5,262 nucleotides of DNA from NCBI GenBank assembly GCA_905373185.1, contig CAJPSE010000133.1, forward strand, positions 1 through 5,262, written 5' to 3'. The stretch is from an uncultured Fretibacterium sp. GTDB lineage: Bacteria > Synergistota > Synergistia > Synergistales > Aminobacteriaceae. Below, one piece after another: positions 1-5,262 of this stretch (the first letter of the stretch is position 1; each line of letters begins with the position of its first letter). The notes under the pieces were generated by a model. It did no database searches. It was not told the DNA's origin and saw only the letters and a list, made by a program, of their open reading frames with translations. Made by a program: the position numbers and the translations under genes.

Positions 1-40
1 CAGCGGCTTCCCCGCGGGGCGCTCGAGGGAAACCTCTCGA
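1..40 (-). other. Sequence after fdtB, with small palindromes
   Basis: Forty nucleotides follow the fdtB stop. On the minus strand TCGAGAGG-TTT-CCCTCGA can fold into a short stem with one bulged base. The self-complementary CCCCGCGGGG lies at 10-19. No T-run follows within the window, so I do not call a terminator. There is no ATG or GTG start on the minus strand in this stretch; any next gene (an acetyltransferase would fit) begins beyond the edge. Confidence 0.3.
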
Positions 41-1135
41 CTATGCAAAATCATTGATGGCGGCGCAGACATAATCTATCTCGGCCGGAGATATCCCGTC
101 ATATACAGGCAGGCTCAGCACCGTGTCCGCACAGCGTTCCGTGATCGGGAAATCGCCCTTTCCGAAACCCAGGCGGGAATAGGCCTGACTGAGGTGCGGC
201 GGAATGGGGTAGTGAATCAGAGTGCCGATCCCCGCGTCCTTCAGGTGGCGCTGCAGAGCGTCCCGCTTATCGGATGCGACGACGAACTGATGCCATACGG
301 GCTCGACGTCGTCTCTGACCTTGGGGAGCCCGATCAAGGGATTGGTGATGGCACTCCTGTAACGATCGGCGACCCGTTGACGTCCCCGCCGAAGCTGAGG
401 CAGGTGCCTGAGCTTCACGCGGAGCAGCGCGGCCTGGAGTTCGTCCAGGCGGGAATTGACCCCCTCGATTTCGTGGACGTACTTCTGGACGCTGCCGTAG
501 TTTCTCAGGAGGCGGATGCGCTGGGCAATCTCATCGGAATCCGTGACCACGGCTCCGGCGTCTCCGAAGGCCCCCAGATTCTTGGTAGGGAAAAAGCTGA
601 AGCAGCCGATGGTCCCCCAGGACCCCGTCATCCTTCCCGACAACGAGGCTCCGTGACTCTGAGCGCAGTCCTCGATGACGAAGAGCTTATATTTTTCAGC
701 CACGGTATGGATGGAGGGCATGTCACAGGGCTGGCCGTACAAGTGGACCGGCATGATGGCCCGGGTGCGTTTCGTGATGGCTGGCTCGATCCGCAGGGGA
801 TCGAGATTGTAAAATTCGTCGGGCTCCACGAAAACAGGGGTGGCGCCGCGCTCCGTGATGCCCAGGACGGAGGCGATATAGGTATTCGATGGGACGATGA
901 CCTCATCCCCCGGGCCGATGTCGAGGGCGCGCACCGAGAGGACCAGCGCGTCCAATCCCGAGGCCAGGCCCACGCAGTGCCGGCTTCCCGTGAAGCGGGC
1001 GAATTCCTCCTCAAAGGCTTCCACTTCTTCCCCCAGGACGTACCAACCGGAGCGAAGCACCCGGCCGGCCGCCTCGAGGTACTCTTCGCGAAAAAGCTCG
1101 AACTGGGGGCTCAGGGTATTTGCGGGGACCTTCAC
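41..1135 (-). CDS. fdtB: dTDP-3-amino-3,6-dideoxyhexose transaminase (FdtB/QdtB type, DegT/DnrJ/EryC1 family)
   Basis: A PLP-dependent sugar aminotransferase, cytoplasmic, predicted to use glutamate to aminate C3 of the 3-keto-6-deoxyhexose made by the preceding ketoisomerase, giving dTDP-Fuc3N or dTDP-Qui3N. The 364 residues match the family. Motifs: SGWYVLGEEVEAFEEEFA (29-46), ASGLDAL (58-64, cofactor phosphate binding), GDEVIVPSNTYIAS (76-89), MPVHLYGQPCDM (128-139), VIEDCAQSHGA (153-163, Asp155 against the pyridine nitrogen), FSFFPTKNLGAFGDAGA (179-195, Lys185 as the Schiff-base lysine), NSRLDELQAALL (227-238) and YPIPPHLSQAY near the C-terminus. The start is GTG, overlapping the ketoisomerase stop as GTGA, with a good ribosome site upstream. 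The stop is TAG 43-41. Substrate specificity is inferred mainly from the adjacent fdtA-like gene; a 4-aminating relative of the same superfamily is the main alternative. Confidence 0.9.
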   Translation of the reverse strand: MKVPANTLSPQFELFREEYLEAAGRVLRSGWYVLGEEVEAFEEEFARFTGSRHCVGLASGLDALVLSVRALDIGPGDEVIVPSNTYIASVLGITERGATPVFVEPDEFYNLDPLRIEPAITKRTRAIMPVHLYGQPCDMPSIHTVAEKYKLFVIEDCAQSHGASLSGRMTGSWGTIGCFSFFPTKNLGAFGDAGAVVTDSDEIAQRIRLLRNYGSVQKYVHEIEGVNSRLDELQAALLRVKLRHLPQLRRGRQRVADRYRSAITNPLIGLPKVRDDVEPVWHQFVVASDKRDALQRHLKDAGIGTLIHYPIPPHLSQAYSRLGFGKGDFPITERCADTVLSLPVYDGISPAEIDYVCAAINDFA

Positions 1136-1575
1136 TGCAATCGCCTCCCATCGAGTGATTTCATGCGTGAGACAAACGTGTCGTAGTCGCGAATGTAATC
1201 GGATTCATCGTAATGATCGGAGGCCAGCACCAACAGGATGCTGTCCCTCTCGACCCAACGCATGGTGTGCCACAGGCCGGGCCCGAGGAACAGACCTTTT
1301 TCGGGGGTGTTCAGGACAAAGGTCTCCGTCCTGCCCAGGCCGTCGTCCAGAAAAACCTCGATGGCCCCGTTCACGCAAACCAGAAATTGCCTCAGGGCCT
1401 TGTGCGCATGTCCTCCCCGAACGCCGCCGGGCTCCACACCATAGGAATAGTACACGCGTCCGATCTCGAAGGGGACGTCGCGAAGCGCCTCGATGAACGA
1501 GACCTTTCCCAACACGGAGGGCTTTGCGGCCCGTGTTTTTATGTTCTGCAGCACAGCGAATTTCAGTCCTCCCAT
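1132..1575 (-). CDS. fdtA: dTDP-4-keto-6-deoxyglucose 3,4-ketoisomerase (FdtA/QdtA type)
   Basis: A small cupin-fold sugar 3,4-ketoisomerase (WxcM-like C-terminal family) that shifts the keto group of dTDP-4-keto-6-deoxyglucose from C4 to C3, making the substrate for the next gene's aminotransferase. The 147 residues contain FIEALRDVPFEIGRVYYSY (27-45), the active-site RGGHAHK (53-59, His56/His58), the cupin strand FLVCVNGAIEVFLDDG (64-79), LGPGLWHTM (97-105) and the C-terminal family hallmark SDHYDESDYIRDYDTF (119-134). His at 103 resembles FdtA (galacto product, Fuc3N) more than QdtA (gluco product, Qui3N); Leu22, where the family commonly has Arg or Tyr before Gly, is unusual. ATG 1575 has no visible ribosome site. 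GTG 1554, 12 nt after GGGAGGA (1573-1567), is a credible alternative giving 140 residues, close to the usual length. The stop overlaps the next start as GTGA. The family assignment is firm; product stereochemistry is not. Confidence 0.9.
   Translation of the reverse strand: MGGLKFAVLQNIKTRAAKPSVLGKVSFIEALRDVPFEIGRVYYSYGVEPGGVRGGHAHKALRQFLVCVNGAIEVFLDDGLGRTETFVLNTPEKGLFLGPGLWHTMRWVERDSILLVLASDHYDESDYIRDYDTFVSRMKSLDGRRLQ
1144..1149 (-). promoter_or_regulatory. Ribosome binding site of the aminotransferase gene
   Basis: GGGAGG on the minus strand stands 8 nt before GTG 1135 and lies in the final codons of the ketoisomerase gene. It supports the non-ATG start and coupled translation of the two enzymes. 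Confidence 0.75.
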
Positions 1576-1651
1576 ACGATTGCGGCAAAAAGCGCATCGG
1601 GTGAGCAGGGCCCGGAGGTTCGAGAGACGCGGGCCCTTTCGATTCCCTCCA
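1576..1651 (-). other. 76-nt rfbA-fdtA spacer with inverted repeat
   Basis: This is the only real gap between genes in the operon. On the minus strand it contains AGGGCCCG (1637-1630) and its exact reverse complement CGGGCCCT (1614-1607), separated by 15 nt, which could form an 8-bp all-GC-rich stem. A run of five T (about 1588-1584) comes some 18 nt after the stem, too far for a standard intrinsic terminator. I see no convincing -35/-10 promoter. The structure could be an mRNA-stability or attenuation element, or chance in GC-rich DNA. Confidence 0.4.
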
Positions 1652-2518
1652 TCACAGGAGACCTTCCAGATACCGGGCGTAATCCGTACCCCGGAGACGT
1701 TCGATCGTGGAAAGGAGCTTGTCCTTCGCGATCCAGCCGCTGCGCAGGGCGATCTCCTCCGGACAGGCGATCATCAGCCCCTGGCGCTTCTGGACGACCT
1801 CGATGAAGGTCCCCGCCTCGGAGAGGGCCTCGTGCGTTCCCGTGTCCAGCCAGGCGAAACCGCGTCCCATCGGCTCCAGCCGCAAGCTCCCCTCGTCGTG
1901 GTAAAGCCGGATCAGATCCATGATCTCGAGTTCTCCACGAGCGGAGGGGGAGAGCCGCCGCGTCTTCCCGACAACCGTTTCGTCGAAAAAATAAAGTCCC
2001 ACGATGGCGTAATGCGACCGAGGCCGGGAGGGCTTCTCCTCCAGACTCAGGATCTTCCCCTTCTCATCGAACTCGACGACGCCATAGCGCTCCGGGTCCT
2101 TGACCCGATAGGCGAACACGGTGCCGCCGCACTCGAGAGCGGCGGCGTTTCTAACCATCTCGCTCAGAGAGGAGCCATAAAAGACGTTGTCCCCCAAGAT
2201 CAAGGCCGCGCCCTCGCCGGCGAGAAACTCCTCCCCCAGCAGAAACGCCTGGGGCAGCCCTTCAGGTAGCGGCTGGATGCGGTATTTCAGGCTGATCCCC
2301 AGCTGCGAACCGTCTCCCAGAAGCCTCCGATACTGATCGATGTCCTCGGGGGAGGAGATCAGCAGAATGTCGCGTATCCCCGCCAGCATCAGGGTCGTCA
2401 GGGGGTAATAGATCATGGGCTTGTCGTAAATCGGCAGCAGCTGTTTACTGACGGCCAGGGTCAGAGGGTACAGCCGCGTTCCCCTTCCTCCGGCCAGGAT
2501 GATTCCCTTTCTTATCAT
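1652..2518 (-). CDS. rfbA: Glucose-1-phosphate thymidylyltransferase
   Basis: RfbA/RmlA, a cytoplasmic nucleotidyltransferase that joins dTTP and glucose-1-phosphate to give dTDP-glucose and pyrophosphate, the first step of the pathway. The protein has 288 residues, matching the family. Motifs in order: ILAGGRGTRLYPLT (7-20, nucleotide binding), SKQLLPIYDKPMIYYPL (24-40), QPLPEGLPQAF (82-92), the metal-binding LILGDN (106-111, Asp110), YGVVEFDEKGKILSLEEKP (145-163), GELEIMDLI (195-203), WLDTGTHEAL (223-232, second metal Asp225) and CPEEIA (252-257). The start ATG 2518 overlaps the rfbB stop as ATGA and has GAGGGGG (2530-2524) 5 nt upstream. The frame is open further upstream to 3022, but that part lies inside rfbB and has no family similarity. 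In most rhamnose operons this gene stands with rmlC and rmlD; here it is followed by the ketoisomerase and aminotransferase instead. No key residue is missing. Confidence 0.96.
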   Translation of the reverse strand: MIRKGIILAGGRGTRLYPLTLAVSKQLLPIYDKPMIYYPLTTLMLAGIRDILLISSPEDIDQYRRLLGDGSQLGISLKYRIQPLPEGLPQAFLLGEEFLAGEGAALILGDNVFYGSSLSEMVRNAAALECGGTVFAYRVKDPERYGVVEFDEKGKILSLEEKPSRPRSHYAIVGLYFFDETVVGKTRRLSPSARGELEIMDLIRLYHDEGSLRLEPMGRGFAWLDTGTHEALSEAGTFIEVVQKRQGLMIACPEEIALRSGWIAKDKLLSTIERLRGTDYARYLEGLL

Positions 2519-3588
2519 GACGGCCCCCTCATGCCCAGGCGCTTCAGCTGATAATCCTTCGTGACGGATTGCAGCCAGTCCTCGTTTTCCAGGTACCAGG
2601 AAACGGTTGCGCGGATCCCGGATTCGAATGCGTGTTCCGGTCTCCAGTTCAACTCCCTTTGGATTTTCGAGCTGTCGATGGCGTAGCGGCGGTCGTGACC
2701 CGGACGGTCCGGGACAAAACGGATGCGCTCCCTGTGGGACCGTCCATCCTTTCCGGGGCGCCGCTCGTCCAGAATATCGCAGAGGAGGTTCACCACCTCG
2801 AGGTTGGAGCGCTCGCAGTTCCCTCCCACATTGTAACTCTCTCCGGGACGTCCATGCTCCAGTACAGCCGCCAGGGCGCTGCAGTGATCGGCGACGTAGA
2901 GCCAATCGCGGACGTTCCTGCCGTCCCCATAGACCGGGAGCTCGCCGCCCCGAAGGATGGAGAGGATCATATGCGGGATCAGCTTCTCCGGAAATTGATA
3001 GGGCCCATAGTTGTTGGAACAATTTGTGGTCAATGTCGGCAGTCCGTAACTGCGGTGCCAGGCGCGGACCAGATGGTCCGCGCCTGCCTTGGAAGCGGCG
3101 TAGGGGGAGTTTGGGGCGTAGGGGTCCGATTCGGAAAAGCGGCCCGTATCCCCCAGGGAGCCGAACACCTCGTCCGTCGAGACATGCAGGAAACGGAACG
3201 CCGCCTTTTCTTCGCTCCGACCATCCAGGCCATCCAGCCAGAAACGCGCCGCCTCCAGCAGGCGGAAGGTCCCCTCGATGTTGGTCCTGATGAAGGCGGA
3301 GGGGGCGTCGATGGAGCGATCCACATGGGACTCCGCCGCCAGGTTGAAAACTCCGGCAAAATGGTATCGTTCGAAAAGGCTGCGAAGCAATTCCGTATCG
3401 GCGATATCCCCTTCGACGAAGGTGAAACGGGGGTGTCCGAACGCCCTAGCAAGGGATGCCTTGTGTCCGGCGTAGGTCAGGCTGTCCAGTACGACGACGC
3501 CGGCACGCCGTTCCAGGAGATAATGCGTGAGGTTGCTGCCGATGAAGCCGGCCCCCCCGGTAACGAGAAAAAATTTGTCCGCTGTCAC
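2515..3588 (-). CDS. rfbB: dTDP-glucose 4,6-dehydratase
   Basis: RfbB/RmlB, a cytoplasmic NAD-dependent extended short-chain dehydrogenase that turns dTDP-glucose into dTDP-4-keto-6-deoxyglucose, the branch point for deoxysugars. With the GTG start the protein has 357 residues, the normal family length. Key features: NAD-binding GGAGFIG (11-17); LAAESHVDRS (83-92); the catalytic STDE (137-140, with Thr138, Asp139 and Glu140 as the family's proton-transfer residues); YAASK (163-167, Tyr163/Lys167); TNCSNNYGPYQFPEKLIP (188-205); GRNVRDWLYV; and RPGHDRRYAID near the C-terminus. Every expected catalytic residue is present, so the enzyme should be active. The gene begins 7 nt after the upstream glycosyltransferase stop, and its own stop overlaps the rfbA start as ATGA. 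A longer form from ATG 3642 is open but less likely. The neighbours point its product to a 3-amino-3,6-dideoxyhexose rather than to rhamnose. Confidence 0.96.
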   Translation of the reverse strand: MTADKFFLVTGGAGFIGSNLTHYLLERRAGVVVLDSLTYAGHKASLARAFGHPRFTFVEGDIADTELLRSLFERYHFAGVFNLAAESHVDRSIDAPSAFIRTNIEGTFRLLEAARFWLDGLDGRSEEKAAFRFLHVSTDEVFGSLGDTGRFSESDPYAPNSPYAASKAGADHLVRAWHRSYGLPTLTTNCSNNYGPYQFPEKLIPHMILSILRGGELPVYGDGRNVRDWLYVADHCSALAAVLEHGRPGESYNVGGNCERSNLEVVNLLCDILDERRPGKDGRSHRERIRFVPDRPGHDRRYAIDSSKIQRELNWRPEHAFESGIRATVSWYLENEDWLQSVTKDYQLKRLGMRGPS

Positions 3589-3595
3589 GTCGAGC

Positions 3596-4780
3596 TCATC
3601 CTCCTTGGCGCACGGAACGGGGATCTTCCGGGGCCCCTGCATGGGAATGTCGATGCCGGTTGGGGCGAAGGGATGTGGATACGCGATGGAGCCCTTCCTT
3701 CAGGAGCACCCACAGGATGGAGAATTTGTCGTTGCAGAGGATGTCGCGCCAAAGACGCGTGAATACCCTCCCGTAACACTGTCCCGTATGTCCGTGTGTG
3801 AGCGGGGAGCGGGCGGCAACTCCGATCAGGAGATCGATCAGGGCTTCCCTCGATTGATCTTTCCCCCAGGGGGTCTTCAGATAGGTGCTCCAGTACAGGC
3901 TCTCCAGAGGCGTCCCACGGAACCCCTCCCAGGGCTTGGGGTGGCAGATGGCGTGGACGATGGCGTCCTCCACGTCCCCCTCCAGGTCCCGCTTGTTGAA
4001 TCGGTTCTCCAAAACCTTGATCCTGCCGCGGAACAGGGAGTTGATAAAGTCCTGGTCGGCATGGCTGATCTGATGCCCGTAGCGCGGATACCACCAGGCG
4101 GCGCTTGCCGCCAGATCGAGCTCCCGGTTGATCTGCCGCAGATCCATCAACAGAACGCCGGAATTGACGTATTCCGAGATGCGGGAGCCTATCAGTCGCA
4201 GACGAAGCGCCTCGGCCGAGAAGACTCGTTTGGCCTTGCGGGGGGGATAGTCCAGTGCCCCGGCCAGAAGGCGCCCCTCGAGAGGGATGTCCCAAAGCTC
4301 CCTGATGTCCAGATTGACGAGGACGTCGCAGTCCAGGTAGATGACCCTTTCCACCGAGAGCAGGGAGGGGATGAGGATGCGGAAAAGTGCGCCTCGGGAA
4401 AGGATTTTCTCGCCATGGGCCAGTGCCGTGTCGCCGACTCCCAGGATGGCTTGGGAGACATCCTCGAATCGAACCTCCTGGGCATAAGTATCGGCGACCC
4501 GCTGCAGCTTGTCCCGGTTTTCGTCGGTCAGGGTCCGGTCGTGCAGGATATGCACGCATACGGAGCTTCGCGTCTTCTCGAAGATGGAGGCCATGACCAC
4601 CCCGGCATGTCGGGAGTAGGTCCCCGACGGATCGTAGACTCCAAGGACCACGTGGACGACGTTGTCTTCGGTCGTCCGTTCCGAGTCCCCATCCATGAGT
4701 TCTCGAGCTTCGTAGGAATATCGTTCCAACGGGGTCTTCCGGATACCTTCGGGCCCCTTGAGGTTTTTATTCATGGTCAT
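3596..4780 (-). CDS. Family-8 glycosyltransferase, complete (paralog of the upstream gene)
   Basis: Predicted retaining GT8 transferase of 394 residues adding a hexose to a surface glycan; probably cytoplasmic or membrane-peripheral. A non-family stretch of about 40 residues precedes the fold. Then come VVHVVLGVYD (41-50), the donor-side segment around SIFEKTRSSVCVHILHD (65-81), the metal-binding DxD as YLDCDVLVNLD (148-158, D150/D152), YVNSGVLLMDL (204-214) and DQDFIN (242-247). The usual HxxGxxKPW signature reads HAICHPKPW (276-284), with Cys in place of Gly. The C-terminal module (YWSTYLKTPWG, CYGRVFTRLWRDIL) matches the upstream paralog. An amphipathic stretch (about 352-370) and a basic, His/Arg-rich tail end the protein. 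I chose ATG 4780 because it overlaps the upstream stop as ATGA; ATG 4774 is also possible. The frame stays open upstream to 5218, but that part is antisense-like translation inside the previous gene. No strong ribosome site is visible, so coupled re-initiation is likely. Substrates are unknown. Confidence 0.92.
   Translation of the reverse strand: MTMNKNLKGPEGIRKTPLERYSYEARELMDGDSERTTEDNVVHVVLGVYDPSGTYSRHAGVVMASIFEKTRSSVCVHILHDRTLTDENRDKLQRVADTYAQEVRFEDVSQAILGVGDTALAHGEKILSRGALFRILIPSLLSVERVIYLDCDVLVNLDIRELWDIPLEGRLLAGALDYPPRKAKRVFSAEALRLRLIGSRISEYVNSGVLLMDLRQINRELDLAASAAWWYPRYGHQISHADQDFINSLFRGRIKVLENRFNKRDLEGDVEDAIVHAICHPKPWEGFRGTPLESLYWSTYLKTPWGKDQSREALIDLLIGVAARSPLTHGHTGQCYGRVFTRLWRDILCNDKFSILWVLLKEGLHRVSTSLRPNRHRHSHAGAPEDPRSVRQGG
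3600..3606 (-). promoter_or_regulatory. Ribosome binding site that fixes the rfbB start
   Basis: AAGGAGG on the minus strand, a near-perfect Shine-Dalgarno sequence, ends 11 nt before GTG 3588. It lies in the last codons and up to the stop of the preceding glycosyltransferase gene. It is the reason to prefer GTG 3588 over ATG 3642, which would overlap the upstream gene by 47 nt and add 18 residues with no family counterpart. Confidence 0.7.
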
Positions 4781-5262
4781 TTTGATTCGAAGAGCCCTTT
4801 CAATCTGCAAAGCGACTCCGCGCACAGAATCGCCGTCCAGGTCCCGGCCCGGGAGAGCCACCGGAGGATATCCCGGCGCAGGCGGGAGAATATCCTTCCA
4901 TAACAGCACGAGGCGTGGGGATGCATGTTGGGGGAGCCCATGGCCGCCTCCATCATGTTTCGGACAAGGACCTCCTCCAGGGGCTGCGCCCAGGGGGTCC
5001 TGGAAAAATACCGCCAGTACGGCAGCTCCTTTGAACGGCCCAACATCCCGTTCCAGGGCTTCACCGGGCCGGTATAGTGAATGATGGTGTTCTCGGTGTC
5101 CCCGGTGGAGCCGTGGCGGTTGAACCGTTCGTCGACGAGCGTGATGTCGCCCCTGAAATGGGCATTGAGGAAGTCCTGATCCAGGTACCTCGCGGAGTGC
5201 CGATGACGTTCGAACCACTGGGAGCAGGGCTCGAGGAGGTTCTCTTTGCCCTCGTTCCGGAG
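4777..5262 (-). CDS. Family-8 glycosyltransferase, C-terminal part (5' end outside window)
   Basis: A retaining sugar transferase of the GT8 type (LgtC/WaaJ/glycogenin-like fold), predicted to move a hexose from a nucleotide-sugar donor to a growing glycan at the cytoplasmic side of the membrane. Only the last 161 codons are present; the reading frame is open to the window edge and ends at TGA 4779-4777. Visible family motifs are YLDQDFLN (residues 26-33 of the fragment), ERFNRHG (45-51) and HYTGPVKPWNG (62-72), the last being the HxxGxxKPW signature that binds metal and donor phosphates. A further module follows the catalytic fold, containing YWRYFSRTPW (82-91) and CYGRIFSRLRRDIL. The DxD motif and N-terminal Rossmann half must lie beyond 5262. 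The stop overlaps the next start (ATGA), so the two genes are probably translationally coupled. The downstream gene is a clear paralog. Donor and acceptor cannot be read from the sequence. Confidence 0.9.
   Translation of the reverse strand, partial: LRNEGKENLLEPCSQWFERHRHSARYLDQDFLNAHFRGDITLVDERFNRHGSTGDTENTIIHYTGPVKPWNGMLGRSKELPYWRYFSRTPWAQPLEEVLVRNMMEAAMGSPNMHPHASCCYGRIFSRLRRDILRWLSRAGTWTAILCAESLCRLKGLFESK

Noticed and set aside
1..40. Intrinsic terminator after fdtB
   Set aside because: Short palindromes are present, but no T-run follows within the window and the operon probably continues past the edge.
194..1186. Long open frame on the plus strand opposite the aminotransferase gene
   Set aside because: It mirrors the GC-rich codon use of the minus-strand gene, has no recognisable motif and no ribosome site. 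The minus strand here encodes a clear FdtB with all catalytic residues.
2519..3022. 168-residue N-terminal extension of rfbA
   Set aside because: The extension lies inside rfbB in another frame, is Arg/Gly/Pro-rich, and the ATG at 2518 gives a standard-length RfbA with an ATGA overlap and a ribosome site.
3219..3240. Short direct repeat CATCCAGGC/CATCCAGCC
   Set aside because: It encodes an LDG-LDG stretch in a surface-loop region of RfbB; two copies of under 10 bp in a coding region are not evidence of a repeat element.
2569..3762. 397-codon open frame on the plus strand opposite rfbB
   Set aside because: Same reason: rfbB on the minus strand keeps every catalytic motif, and the plus-strand product looks like no protein family.
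3527..4903. 458-codon open frame on the plus strand opposite the family-8 transferase and the rfbB start
   Set aside because: It is a shadow of GC-rich coding on the other strand. It crosses a junction between two well-supported genes and shows no family motif.
4781..5218. 146-residue N-terminal extension of the second glycosyltransferase
   Set aside because: It overlaps the upstream glycosyltransferase, whose frame carries the true GT8 motifs. The extension is low-complexity and His/Pro/Arg-rich.

Overview
All genes that can be supported lie on the minus strand and form one tightly packed operon, read from the right edge (5262) to the left edge (1). It is a nucleotide-sugar and glycosyltransferase segment of a surface polysaccharide locus (O-antigen, capsule or S-layer/glycoprotein glycan). 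The DNA is GC-rich (about 60 % by eye) with GC-ending codons, Shine-Dalgarno-type ribosome sites and one-base stop/start overlaps at most junctions. This indicates a GC-rich bacterium. The sequence does not fix the phylum.

In transcription order: (1) the C-terminal part of a family-8 glycosyltransferase, cut by the window edge (5262-4777); (2) a complete paralogous family-8 glycosyltransferase (4780-3596); (3) dTDP-glucose 4,6-dehydratase RfbB/RmlB (3588-2515); (4) glucose-1-phosphate thymidylyltransferase RfbA/RmlA (2518-1652); (5) an FdtA/QdtA-type dTDP-6-deoxy-hexulose 3,4-ketoisomerase (1575-1132); (6) an FdtB/QdtB-type PLP-dependent sugar aminotransferase (1135-41). Junctions 1/2, 3/4 and 5/6 overlap as ATGA or GTGA. 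Junction 2/3 has a 7-nt gap, with the rfbB ribosome site lying in the end of the glycosyltransferase gene. Only junction 4/5 has a real spacer (76 nt), and it contains a perfect 8-bp inverted repeat.

Together RfbA, RfbB, FdtA and FdtB form a route glucose-1-phosphate -> dTDP-glucose -> dTDP-4-keto-6-deoxyglucose -> dTDP-3-keto-6-deoxyhexose -> dTDP-3-amino-3,6-dideoxyhexose (Fuc3N or Qui3N type). The rhamnose genes rmlC and rmlD are absent, so the operon appears dedicated to the amino sugar. An N-acetyltransferase (fdtC/qdtC type) that would give Fuc3NAc or Qui3NAc is not in the window and may lie beyond position 1. The two family-8 enzymes are candidate transferases for the same glycan.

I found no RNA gene, CRISPR array, mobile element or plus-strand gene. 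Nothing looks like an undescribed system. The most distinctive points are the tandem family-8 paralogs, a changed nucleotide-binding motif in one of them, and an unusual residue at the probable stereochemistry-determining position of the ketoisomerase.
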